From positions 1-64,000 of the forward strand of contig CAIPKV010000031.1 of assembly GCA_903865745.1 (NCBI GenBank): a DNA stretch of 64,000 nt, given 5' to 3'. The position numbers were made by a program, and so were the translations under genes. The DNA comes from an uncultured Verrucomicrobia subdivision 3 bacterium. Its GTDB lineage: Bacteria > Verrucomicrobiota > Verrucomicrobiia > Limisphaerales > UBA11358. Positions 7,410-15,799 of the stretch are shown here, piece by piece (within the stretch, counting starts at the first letter, position 1; each line of letters starts with the position of its first letter). The notes beneath the pieces were generated by a model. It had not been told where the DNA came from, ran no database searches, and saw nothing but the letters and a program-made list of their open reading frames with translations.

Positions 7410-8333
7410 TCACTTTGAAATCCGTCTTTTGTCGTCGGGAACCACCACAGTTGGAATGTTAGTTTTTAAAAGAACATTGGTTGCTGACATTGTGGGTGAG
7501 GCTGCCACCACATTAGGTTCCACTTTATCCGCCATAGAGAGACGAACTACAACCGTGGTGAAAATGATAAGATAAGCAATCCACAAACAGCTGTATAAAC
7601 ACCTTTTGAATTTGATGTTCGCTATGATGATTCGGAATTCAGCATTTTTATTGAAGGCGTTATTCAAATCTGTTGAATCCAGCAAATCAGCGTATCGGTT
7701 TTGTATTGCCCGATAGCTTTTCTCCATCTGGCCGATTTCGCGGTTCAAAAGCAACAAGCTGACTATCCAATGGAGAAAGGAAGCGGCCAACAGAGCGTAG
7801 GCGATAAAGGCCAGCTTTGGGGAAAACGTGACAGCCAAATCCTTTTCGGAAATGGATTTAATTATTATGACCGAAAGAAAAAACGAAACAAATGCCACGA
7901 AGTTCTGAGAGAGGGAGTCCCCCAGATTCTCACCTAGCTTCGCAGCTTTTTGAGACAAATCAGTGACAAATTCAATCAGCTTATTTTTAATCCCGATATA
8001 CTGCTCGACGTTTTCTTTGAGATAAATCTGATACCCTGACCTGATTGAAGTAAACACTTCATCGTCTAGTTCTAAAACATTTCCCTTTCGAGCGTGTAAC
8101 GACAAAAGGTTACGAGCCAGACCCACCTTGTCATTGATAATTCCGCCTTCATAAATCCATTGGTAAATCTTGAAATATGTGTTGGCGAGTTTGTCTGTAA
8201 TGTTTTGCCAATCGAGCTTTCCCGTAATTGATTTATACCCGTTCAGCTTGTAAAAAACCAAGTTGTCAGTTTCAAATTGAACAATGTCTGCAACAAATAT
8301 TAGGCAGGTCGCTGTGCAAAGCCTATCGAGCAA
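7410..8333 (-). CDS. Three-helix membrane protein, possible defence effector
   Basis: A 307-residue protein. The only start I can justify is TTG at 8333, directly after the stop of the upstream gene. Residues 1-140 are soluble and mostly helical. Transmembrane segments lie at about 145-161, 174-196 and 245-265, with a helical loop between the second and third (IGQMEKSYRAIQNRYADLLD) and a polar tail. The layout resembles SLATT-type or other small pore-forming effectors, but no family signature is certain. It is the third gene of a coupled operon with an NdpA-like and an unknown protein. I infer a membrane-acting effector released by the two soluble partners. Confidence 0.55.
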   Translation of the reverse strand: MLDRLCTATCLIFVADIVQFETDNLVFYKLNGYKSITGKLDWQNITDKLANTYFKIYQWIYEGGIINDKVGLARNLLSLHARKGNVLELDDEVFTSIRSGYQIYLKENVEQYIGIKNKLIEFVTDLSQKAAKLGENLGDSLSQNFVAFVSFFLSVIIIKSISEKDLAVTFSPKLAFIAYALLAASFLHWIVSLLLLNREIGQMEKSYRAIQNRYADLLDSTDLNNAFNKNAEFRIIIANIKFKRCLYSCLWIAYLIIFTTVVVRLSMADKVEPNVVAASPTMSATNVLLKTNIPTVVVPDDKRRISK

Positions 8334-8338
8334 CTCAT

Positions 8339-8995
8339 TCAGCTTTTCGCTCTTGCCTCTATTTTGTAAAAAAAGTCTTCCGGGACAGTTCGGATTTCAG
8401 AAGAATTCTCAAAATGGCAAACATCATTGCGTTTAGAGAAAATGCCCTCGCGGTTTCTTGCGGATAAAGCAAGTGGCTTGTTGCTATTTACGGTTTCAAA
8501 CCAAAATGTTTCTGTATTGAATTCCTGTATCGGTTCAACGCAAACGAATCGCAGAATATTTCTTGATGCTAGTAGCTCGCTGAACTTGACTAAAAGACCT
8601 TTGAGTGATGCAGCCGTCAAATAGTCGGCTAAATGTTGGAGTGAAAATATTGTTAATTGGTCGGTAACAATTCGCTTCTCTACCGAAATTTCAAGCTGGA
8701 TGTTCGGCGTTTCGCCCGCAACCGCCAAAATGTCGCTCAAGGTTGTAATGAAACCCGAAATTAAATCTGGCTGTCCCGAATGAAACGACACGGGGTCTGA
8801 CTCATCTATCTTTACGTCACAATGCACCAAATCTCTGTTTGAGAATTGCGTCAATTCGCTTTTTATTTCCGTTTCGGTTGGAACTTTAAGACCATGTGCG
8901 GACACTTTCACCATCGCCGACTCAAAATCTTCTTTGAATTGGTTGCCAACGGTAGAGACGTTAAAAAGAGCAGCGATTGAAAAAAGTGGATTCAT
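8339..8995 (-). CDS. Unknown protein, middle gene of a three-gene operon
   Basis: A 218-residue protein of unrecognised family. The ATG at 8995 is chosen because it follows the upstream stop by one base, with GGAG just ahead; the upstream reading from 9028 overlaps the previous gene. The N-terminus, MNPLFSIAALFNVSTVGNQF, is followed by an alpha/beta body (VHCDVKIDES, IQLEISVEKRIV, ILRFVCVEP) and a polar C-terminus. The coupling to its neighbours suggests an obligate complex. Confidence 0.6.
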   Translation of the reverse strand: MNPLFSIAALFNVSTVGNQFKEDFESAMVKVSAHGLKVPTETEIKSELTQFSNRDLVHCDVKIDESDPVSFHSGQPDLISGFITTLSDILAVAGETPNIQLEISVEKRIVTDQLTIFSLQHLADYLTAASLKGLLVKFSELLASRNILRFVCVEPIQEFNTETFWFETVNSNKPLALSARNREGIFSKRNDVCHFENSSEIRTVPEDFFYKIEARAKS

Positions 8996-8996
8996 A

Positions 8997-10010
8997 TCAC
9001 TCCGCTTTGTGGAATGCGTCGTATCCATCGTCGCTCTTGATAAAAATTCCCTTCTTGCCGTTTATCTGCTTCGCTTCGACCGCACTTCCAAGATTTTCAA
9101 CATTGTCTGTTAATTCAAGTTTGATTTTATCCGTCAAAAGAATTACCCGCCTAAAACGTCCCCTGATTTCATCTTCTACAACGTTGAAAGTTGAATCGAA
9201 TTTATGCTTTTGCGGCAATTTCTGAATTTCCGACTTCAACTTCTGCATGTCCAGATTAGGGTCATTGGGCCGATAAGCCCCAAACACATGGCGCTGAAAT
9301 TCATCAAACGAAAATCTTGGCTGGGTGCGAAAATATCCGATAAAATTATTTCTCAAGTAGGTGTAGTCAGAGGGAAAATTACGCTTTAATTGAACTCCCA
9401 AAGTGTGGTCAATTGAGTTAAATGCCAACTTGGTATTTTTTTCATCGCTCGTGATTTCCTCCAATTCCAAAAAATCCTTCCACCAGTATTTTGCATTATT
9501 GGTGTCCGAGACCGTTATTTTTGCAATTTCGTTTTGCTCGGCAAATTCGACAAGGCAAGTTTTCAAAATTCGTTTCTCGAATGGCAAACCGGCGTGTTTT
9601 TTGAAATCGGTCTGGTCAAGAAATGAGTTCAAATCCACTTTTGCGATGAGAATCATTTCTACGCCATTCCGCTTAAATACTACATGAAACAAATTCCCCT
9701 TTTGAATTGCTACTTGCATGTGGGCAACGCTTCGTTGCGCCTCCTTTTCAGTTTCCAACAAACGATTTGCTACCGTTTGAGCATGGGGAGCGCAAGCTCG
9801 TTGTCCGACCATATTTAATATCGCCTGACAAACTTCAGTGGTGGAACGTGTGAATTTGTATTCACGTTGGTCGTTGGCAGAAATAATGTTTTCCACCAAA
9901 TCATTGACATAAGCGAACACATCTTCTTTCTGAGCAATATCAACGGCGTTGATTTGGTCGCTTGCTAAATCAATGGGGTGAAACGAAATAAAATGATTCG
10001 TTATGCTCAT
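8997..10010 (-). CDS. NdpA/YejK-like nucleoid-associated protein (tentative)
   Basis: A 337-residue protein read from the ATG at 10010 (MSITNHF); longer readings run into the divergent promoter region. The order of elements matches the 37-kDa nucleoid-associated family: a helical N-terminus ending in IAQKEDVFAYVNDL, then FHVVFKRNGVEMILIAKVD, then a central FEKRILKTCLVEF, and a C-terminal strand block ending KGIFIKSDDGYDAF. The family binds DNA. Here it heads an operon with an unknown protein and a membrane protein, unlike the usual standalone housekeeping gene, so I infer a sensor role in a defence cassette. The family call is moderate only. Confidence 0.45.
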   Translation of the reverse strand: MSITNHFISFHPIDLASDQINAVDIAQKEDVFAYVNDLVENIISANDQREYKFTRSTTEVCQAILNMVGQRACAPHAQTVANRLLETEKEAQRSVAHMQVAIQKGNLFHVVFKRNGVEMILIAKVDLNSFLDQTDFKKHAGLPFEKRILKTCLVEFAEQNEIAKITVSDTNNAKYWWKDFLELEEITSDEKNTKLAFNSIDHTLGVQLKRNFPSDYTYLRNNFIGYFRTQPRFSFDEFQRHVFGAYRPNDPNLDMQKLKSEIQKLPQKHKFDSTFNVVEDEIRGRFRRVILLTDKIKLELTDNVENLGSAVEAKQINGKKGIFIKSDDGYDAFHKAE

Positions 10011-10176
10011 GTGCTTTGGCCGTTTTTTGAGAATTGTTGTGAATAACTTCCATAATGCAAGCGAAACCCAGCGCACAAACATCAATTGAGAAGTGTGTTT
10101 GCTTGTTTTGCGGGTGAAAAGTATTGCACGGTGGATTTCGCTCGCCCTTGAAAACGGTGTCGCCTTCAATGTGGTG

Positions 10177-11652
10177 ATGGGCCGAACCCCATACATTTCC
10201 AAATCAAAATTCTTGCAAGGGCTGCAATGCCCGAAGCTGATTTGGTCGGCCTACAACGCCAAACACCTTTTCCCCGCCGTTGACGACGCCCTTCAAGCCG
10301 TTTTTGACCAAGGCCACGATGTCGGAGCATTTGCCAAAAAGATGTTCCCGAACGGCGTTGAAATTGACACCGACCCGACGGATTTCGAGGGGGCGATTCA
10401 GTTGACCCAAAAACTTCTTTCATCCAGACGGCCAATTTTCGAGGCCACACTGTCTGCCAACGGTGGATACGCCCGTGCTGACATCCTGAATCCGGTGGGC
10501 AAAAACGAATGGGATTTGATTGAAGTCAAATCCACCACCGGATTGAAAGACGTTCACATTCCTGATTTGGCTTTTCAGACGTGGGTTTTCACTGAGGCCG
10601 GAATTAAAATCCGGCGGTGTTTCCTCTGTCACATCAACAATCAGTTTGTTCGGCACGGTGAAATTGACCCGAAGGAATTCTTCACGCTCCGTGACGTGAC
10701 GGCGGAAGTCTCGGCGTATTCCAGCAACATCGAAGAGCAAATCAGCGACATGGGAAAAACGATTCGAGCATTGAAATGTCCTGAAATCCAAATTGGCAAG
10801 CAATGCGATTCACCATACACCTGCGCCTTGCATGACCATTGCTGGTCATTCCTTCCACCCCAAAATGTTTTGGATTTGTATTTCGACACGAAGGGCCGTG
10901 GTTGGGATTTGCTGAAACGTGGCGTGTTGAAGATTGCTGAAATCCCCACTGACTACCCCTTTTCACCCAAACAAGCGATTCAACGCAAGGTGGCGCTATC
11001 TGGCACCCCTCACGTTGAACGCATCAAGATACAGACATTTCTGAAAAACTTGGAATATCCGCTGCATTTCTTGGACTTTGAAACTTTCCAAACGGCGATA
11101 CCGATGTTTGATGGAACGAAGCCATACGAGCAGATTCCATTTCAATTTTCCCTGCACATCGTCCACAAGGCCGAAGACGAGCCGGAGCATCGTAAGTTTC
11201 TGGCCGATGGCCGGGATGATTGCCGACCCGAATTCATGCGCCGGTTGAAATCGTCAATTCAGCCGTCCGGTTCCATCGTGGTTTTCAATGCACCGTTTGA
11301 AAAAAGCCGGATGAAGGAATGCGCTGAACTGTTGCCGGAATACAAATCCTGGGTTTCTGCGGTGAATGGCCGGATTGTGGATTTGCTGAATCCGTTCAAG
11401 GCATTCAATTTTTATCATCCCGACCAGTGCGGCAGTGCTTCAATGAAACTGGTTTTGCCTGCGTTGACGGGCAAAGATTATTCAAAATTGGAAATTCAGG
11501 AAGGTGGCGCTGCCAGCCGTGAATTCATTCGGGTGACGTTTGGTGATGTCAGCGAATCGGAACGGAAACGAGTGCGAAAGGCACTTGATGAATACTGCGG
11601 TCAGGACACAATCGGGATGCTTTGGATTTTAGACAAGATGGGAGGCGTGTAA
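10177..11652 (+). CDS. DUF2779 protein: Cas4-like nuclease fused to a DEDD exonuclease-like domain
   Basis: A 491-residue protein from ATG 10177; the SD-like GGTG and the family's ISKSKFLQGLQCPKLIW opening support this start. The N-terminal half is PD-(D/E)XK/Cas4-like: GYARADI with catalytic Asp, then LIEVKS (ExK). One cysteine sits at QCPKL and three more at CDSPYTCALHDHC, which together could bind an iron-sulphur cluster. The C-terminal half opens with LHFLDFETF, a DnaQ/DEDD-type DxE motif, and continues with PFQFSLH, VVFNAPFEKSRM and EYCGQDTIGM. The family is widespread in mobile and defence regions and lacks a settled function. The gene is divergent from the NdpA-like operon. Confidence 0.8.
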   Translation: MGRTPYISKSKFLQGLQCPKLIWSAYNAKHLFPAVDDALQAVFDQGHDVGAFAKKMFPNGVEIDTDPTDFEGAIQLTQKLLSSRRPIFEATLSANGGYARADILNPVGKNEWDLIEVKSTTGLKDVHIPDLAFQTWVFTEAGIKIRRCFLCHINNQFVRHGEIDPKEFFTLRDVTAEVSAYSSNIEEQISDMGKTIRALKCPEIQIGKQCDSPYTCALHDHCWSFLPPQNVLDLYFDTKGRGWDLLKRGVLKIAEIPTDYPFSPKQAIQRKVALSGTPHVERIKIQTFLKNLEYPLHFLDFETFQTAIPMFDGTKPYEQIPFQFSLHIVHKAEDEPEHRKFLADGRDDCRPEFMRRLKSSIQPSGSIVVFNAPFEKSRMKECAELLPEYKSWVSAVNGRIVDLLNPFKAFNFYHPDQCGSASMKLVLPALTGKDYSKLEIQEGGAASREFIRVTFGDVSESERKRVRKALDEYCGQDTIGMLWILDKMGGV

Positions 11653-11693
11653 TCGTTGACACCGAATCGCCCTCGTCCTAACGTCGCTTTTAT

Positions 11694-12557
11694 ATGTCCA
11701 CCGCTTTATTCATCAACGGAATTTACGATGCTGTCTTGACGGATATTCTCGCTGCTCAAGTCGCTCAGGGTGGCGGCGAATCGTTTCTCCAGCCCTACAA
11801 GGGAAGTGTCGTTTCCATGCTCAGGGAGAATCCGCCAACGACAAATTCGCCTGTCCCCCTCTATATTTCAACGACTGAAAACCTTTCAAAGATTTGTTAC
11901 ACGGCGGAAATTGTAAAATGGGAGGACAAACGGGAACTTTCGGAATCACGCCGCCAAATTGTCCTGCGCTATCTGGAAACATATCAGGCCAAAGAATGTG
12001 ATTTGTTCCGAGGGACGGAATTGGGTGACGGCAAGGCGGTAAATCTCATCACCATCCGAAATCTTAGGCGTCTGTCAATTTGGCCACCGACGAGCTTGTT
12101 GACAAAAAAGAGCGATGACTTGCCGCTGAAGGAAAGAACACGAGCCGGAGGATGGAGCGAAGTTTACGAACGTGGTGATTTGGCCGTCTTCACAATCTCA
12201 TCAGCGGAAACAGAAGAATCAAGCAATCGTAAACTCGCCGAGGAAATCCAAGGTGCGAGAAACCTTGACGCTGATGCACTCCGACGGAGATTGGCTGCTG
12301 CTCCAAGGATTCCAGAACGAGTGCAGATTATCTCGGTTGGATTCCGTAGAAATGCTGATGTCATCGTGTCGGTTCTGAATCGTGCAAATGGAATCTGTGA
12401 GCGGTGCAGGAAACCCGCCCCTTTTTTGAGAAAATCCGATGGAACTCCATTTCTTGAAGTTCACCATCGAACACCGTTGGCCGAAGGTGGCGAGGATACC
12501 ACTGAAAATGCCTTGGCTCTCTGCCCCAACTGCCATCGTGAAGTGCATCACGGCTAA
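11694..12557 (+). CDS. HNH endonuclease with unassigned N-terminal domain
   Basis: A 287-residue protein. The C-terminus is a beta-beta-alpha metal nuclease: CERCRKP, then EVHHRTPLAEGGEDTTEN, then LCPNCHREVHH, with zinc-binding Cys pairs and the HH catalytic site. Residues 45-160 (PLYISTTENLSKICYTAEIV, NLITIRNLRRL, RAGGWSEVYE) resemble the strand pattern of PUA/EVE-type domains that read modified bases, which would make this a modification-dependent restriction enzyme. That last step is inference. It lies 41 bases after the DUF2779 gene on the same strand. Confidence 0.8.
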   Translation: MSTALFINGIYDAVLTDILAAQVAQGGGESFLQPYKGSVVSMLRENPPTTNSPVPLYISTTENLSKICYTAEIVKWEDKRELSESRRQIVLRYLETYQAKECDLFRGTELGDGKAVNLITIRNLRRLSIWPPTSLLTKKSDDLPLKERTRAGGWSEVYERGDLAVFTISSAETEESSNRKLAEEIQGARNLDADALRRRLAAAPRIPERVQIISVGFRRNADVIVSVLNRANGICERCRKPAPFLRKSDGTPFLEVHHRTPLAEGGEDTTENALALCPNCHREVHHG

Positions 12558-12684
12558 TTGCCGACTTTTAAGAGCCATTGTCCAATCAGAGTCCATGAAG
12601 GTTTTCTGCCGTTGTGTTTAATTGGCCGTGTTCGCAGCGATGGTCGTTGTGAACATCAACAAAACAAAATGAAAGGAACAAAGT

Positions 12685-12882
12685 ATGAAAGGTCAATCAG
12701 GTTCGCGTGGTGGTGGCCGGTCAATGACGCATTCAAGCGCAGCCCGGATACAAAGTGCCACAGCTCGTGCCAACGGCGGTCAGGTCAACAGCGGCAGTTT
12801 TGCCGCACGGGCTCAATCCGCAGCGGCACATAACGGAACATCGGCAAACGCCAGTGGAGGCAGCGGAAAGGCTGCAAATTAA
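12685..12882 (+). CDS. Small seed-maturation-protein-like (SMP) protein
   Basis: A 65-residue hydrophilic protein rich in Gly, Ala and Ser. AARIQSATARANGG followed by SFAARAQSAAA is the repeated signature of the SMP-like small proteins found in plants and many bacteria; the RIQSA and RAQSA halves form an internal repeat. These proteins are thought to be disordered and stress-related. AAGTATG preceded by GGAAC gives a reasonable start context. No functional link to its nuclease neighbours is visible. Confidence 0.65.
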   Translation: MKGQSGSRGGGRSMTHSSAARIQSATARANGGQVNSGSFAARAQSAAAHNGTSANASGGSGKAAN

Positions 12883-12934
12883 GTAAACTCAAAGCTTGGC
12901 CGTGCATTCCAAATGTGCGGCCAAGCTCTTAACA

Positions 12935-14377
12935 ATGAAAAGTCCCGAATCTTCAAAATCGTCAATTCCAAACATGGGAGAGGTCTTGGGTTTTATGGTG
13001 GATTGGCTTGGCGTGCCCAAGAAACAAGAAAGCTACGTGCATAAAGAACTTGAACGCCTGAGAAAAGGTGGGTTATCTGAGGAAAAATACTGGTTCATCG
13101 CTCATAAAGTTATCGTGGCGATTCTTGCTTCATTTACCGATGAAAAAACTGCGGATGAAACCATACGGAAGATTTTTCTCCAGAAACTAGCATCTGCAAA
13201 AAAGTTTGGCTGGCTTCAAAACCCAAACGGCTTGTGGGTTCCGGTTCAAGAAACTGAACCGCTTCCAGATTCGTTACGGTGGAGATTCAACAAGGATGGG
13301 GATGTCGAGAATTTGCTCGAACGGCTTGTTTTGGATTGGATTGAATTCTTGGAACGAAACGAATTCTTGCGGATGAACACTCCGGTTGAACAACGAACCC
13401 CAGAATTGATTATCCGCTGGGCAACGCTTTTTGCGATTCCCTTTGTCGCTTACAACCTAATCGAATATCTGGAAATCCATTCGAGCGTGGAAAGAGGGAT
13501 GCCCGGTGGACAATTCTGGTATTTGCCAGAGGTGGCAATTGGAGAGGACAAGAAAAGCTTTGTTGTGACAGAATGGCCGATAAACAAAGTGTTGGGGTGG
13601 TGGGAAGACCTGCTGGGTGAAAAGTTTTATACAAATGCAGGGCTGCTTTTTCCAAAGGGATACGACGGCGATGAAGCCAAGCGACAGGTTCACTATTGGC
13701 GGCATGATAAACGAACACCTGACCAAGAAACCATTTTGCGGTGGTGCAAACAAAACTGGAACGGCAAATACAAGGGCGTCTTCAAGGACAATGCAGCAAT
13801 GCCGTTGCATGAACGGTGGAACCTTTGCCGTGGATTTTTGGTCAACAAGGGTCTGAATCATTCAACAACCAACTGGGTTGAAGACTTGCCCGAGGAAATG
13901 AGAGCCGCTTTCAAACGTGACAAGTATCGTGGTGAACCGTTGGAATTACAGATTTTGAGATTCAAAGAAGCTTCGTTTGCACAATTTTTTGATTCGCCCG
14001 ACCCGATTGCCGAGGGATTGCCGGTGGCGGAATTGATTGCTCGTGTGGCCGAGCGATATGCCCAACCGTCAAACCAGCAATTGAAAGCCAGACTGTTGAT
14101 GGCGGCATCTTTCCAAAGGGCATTCCAGACGCTTGAAAGCGGACGAGGAACGGATTTCGCGGTAATTACTTTCGGCACCTACAAAGAAATCTATGATTAT
14201 CTGATGAGGGTGCATAACGCCGGAACTAGCGGGGAAATGAGGACGGCACAATTGCTTTCAACTCCGCCATCACAACTCAAATTGCGATATGCCTGCGAAT
14301 GGTTGTTTGATAAAAAATGCTGGTATGAACTTCCAAGCCTGCTTGGAAGCAGGAAACCAACTCAGAATAAATCTTAG
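12935..14377 (+). CDS. Unknown protein, 480 residues
   Basis: Not recognised. The ATG at 12935 (MKSPESS) is chosen, since the upstream reading begins inside a repeat of the preceding intergenic segment. The protein is rich in Trp, Glu and Lys and looks soluble: helical N-terminus, a middle with WEDLLGEKFY and HYWRHDKRTP, and a helical C-terminus (YLMRVHNAG, YACEWLFDKKCWYELPSLL). It is followed 17 bases later by a GNAT gene, probably on the same transcript. A defence role is suggested only by location. Confidence 0.55.
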   Translation: MKSPESSKSSIPNMGEVLGFMVDWLGVPKKQESYVHKELERLRKGGLSEEKYWFIAHKVIVAILASFTDEKTADETIRKIFLQKLASAKKFGWLQNPNGLWVPVQETEPLPDSLRWRFNKDGDVENLLERLVLDWIEFLERNEFLRMNTPVEQRTPELIIRWATLFAIPFVAYNLIEYLEIHSSVERGMPGGQFWYLPEVAIGEDKKSFVVTEWPINKVLGWWEDLLGEKFYTNAGLLFPKGYDGDEAKRQVHYWRHDKRTPDQETILRWCKQNWNGKYKGVFKDNAAMPLHERWNLCRGFLVNKGLNHSTTNWVEDLPEEMRAAFKRDKYRGEPLELQILRFKEASFAQFFDSPDPIAEGLPVAELIARVAERYAQPSNQQLKARLLMAASFQRAFQTLESGRGTDFAVITFGTYKEIYDYLMRVHNAGTSGEMRTAQLLSTPPSQLKLRYACEWLFDKKCWYELPSLLGSRKPTQNKS

Positions 14378-14394
14378 ACGCCAACTTTAATTCC

Positions 14395-14865
14395 TTGGAA
14401 AATATTATTTTAGACAAATACGGTAAAAAATACTCCGTCATTGAAAGCGATTGTGATTCGGAAGATTTCAAACGGTTCAACATCGAATACCGTGGCCGTC
14501 GAGTTGGCTATACCAACTACCATTTTGAAGGGGCTGATGTTCTTTATCTTGATGATTGGCACATTGAAGATGACGCCATATTGCCGCCGTGGTTTTCGTT
14601 CGACTTGTTTTTCTGTTTTGTGTCATTCCCGCCATTGAGTTGGCGAACTGTGAATTTTCAAAAACGTGGTATCGGGACAGCGATGATTAAATTTCTGGCG
14701 GATTACGCACGGTCAAAATGTGCCAAACGGATTGAGGGCGAAGTGAAACACCATGATTTCAAAGACAACCCGGATTTGCCGAACTGGTATCGGCGCAGGG
14801 GATTTTCCGTTGTCATGGGTGACGAAAAAACGTCGTGGGTGGCAAAGATTTCACTCGCGGTTTAA
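14395..14865 (+). CDS. GNAT-family N-acetyltransferase
   Basis: A 156-residue protein starting at TTG. The acetyl-CoA-binding motif A is clear: QKRGIGTAMIKFLADYARSK (R/Q-x-x-G-x-G/A), followed by strand IEGEV and a C-terminal NWYRRRGFSV with the Tyr/Arg typical of motif B. The substrate is unknown. It is probably coupled to the upstream 480-residue protein. It ends three bases before the stop of the convergent S-4TM gene. Confidence 0.75.
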   Translation: MENIILDKYGKKYSVIESDCDSEDFKRFNIEYRGRRVGYTNYHFEGADVLYLDDWHIEDDAILPPWFSFDLFFCFVSFPPLSWRTVNFQKRGIGTAMIKFLADYARSKCAKRIEGEVKHHDFKDNPDLPNWYRRRGFSVVMGDEKTSWVAKISLAV

Positions 14866-14868
14866 CCG

Positions 14869-15789
14869 CTATCCCAAATCAACACCACTCTTTTTGGCTT
14901 CTTTGACCATTTCGGCGGCTTTTGCCTTCATTCCGTCTTCCTGAAAGCGGCGAGCAATGAAGTAAACCCAATTGTAAATCAGCGGATGCCGTGAACGTCC
15001 ATCAAACAGGCAATCTTGAATCTCTCGTGCGTCAGCGGACGCCTCAGCCCAATGAGAATTTCCACGAAGAGCTTTTTCCCAAACGGTTTCAATGTGACAT
15101 TTCAGTTTTTCAAGGCCGGTCAGTGCTTCGCTCTGGCGCAACCATTCCCGAATACACCACAGCACAGCCGGTGCAACGGGCGCATAAATCTTTAGGATAA
15201 TATCCCCAGCTTTCATTTCTCCCGCCAAAGAAATCAACACCACACCGAGCAAAACCACGGCCAACGTGACGACTGCACCAATTGAAAAAGTTCTGCGTAG
15301 GTCGGTATCCCATTTGCAAGCTGCCCGCTGGCAAATGAGCCGTGCAAGGGGCAACGGGAGATTGTTAACCACCAGAGGATACCAGTCTTTTAGGAAATCA
15401 TGCTTCGGGTTCTTTCTGTTGAATGCCGCCGCCGCCCTTGCAAGGTCTTCACCATCCGGTTTCGGGCCTGAGCGTATGGTTTTCCAATTCAATTGAAACA
15501 GTGTGGTGTCAAACAGTTCTTGGGTTCTTGCCCCCATTTTCCGGTAGTGGGTTTGGAGTCTATCGAGTGCCAAAACGTCAAGAAGAGCGACGGTCAAAGA
15601 ATAGAACGTTGCCCAAAGTTTCAATTCCGGCTTTGCAAGAATCAGAGTTGAAACGGCAAGAGCCGCAGGCACGAGCAAAATAAATTGGATGCCAGCAACA
15701 TTCTTTGCCCGCCCGTAGAACGTGCTTGAAGCAGCCAGCAATTTAAGGCTCTCGTCTGAATTTTGTTCCTCTGAGATTTTACAAGGCAT
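14869..15789 (-). CDS. S-4TM family pore-forming CBASS effector
   Basis: A 306-residue membrane protein starting at ATG 15789, ten bases after the CD-NTase stop, with AAGG ahead. Hydrophobic segments cluster in two pairs (FILLVPAALAVSTLIL with ATFYSLTVALLDVLAL, and GAVVTLAVVLLGVVLISLA with YAPVAPAVLWCI), matching the four-helix S-4TM effector layout. Between the pairs lies a long soluble loop (NWYPLVVN-like, DFLKDWYPLVVNN), and the C-terminus is helical (ETVWEKALRGNSH). In known systems, cyclic nucleotides made by the partner CD-NTase open or assemble the pore and kill the infected cell. It is the last gene of the long RM/CBASS operon. Confidence 0.8.
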   Translation of the reverse strand: MPCKISEEQNSDESLKLLAASSTFYGRAKNVAGIQFILLVPAALAVSTLILAKPELKLWATFYSLTVALLDVLALDRLQTHYRKMGARTQELFDTTLFQLNWKTIRSGPKPDGEDLARAAAAFNRKNPKHDFLKDWYPLVVNNLPLPLARLICQRAACKWDTDLRRTFSIGAVVTLAVVLLGVVLISLAGEMKAGDIILKIYAPVAPAVLWCIREWLRQSEALTGLEKLKCHIETVWEKALRGNSHWAEASADAREIQDCLFDGRSRHPLIYNWVYFIARRFQEDGMKAKAAEMVKEAKKSGVDLG

Positions 15790-15799
15790 GGGAACCCTT

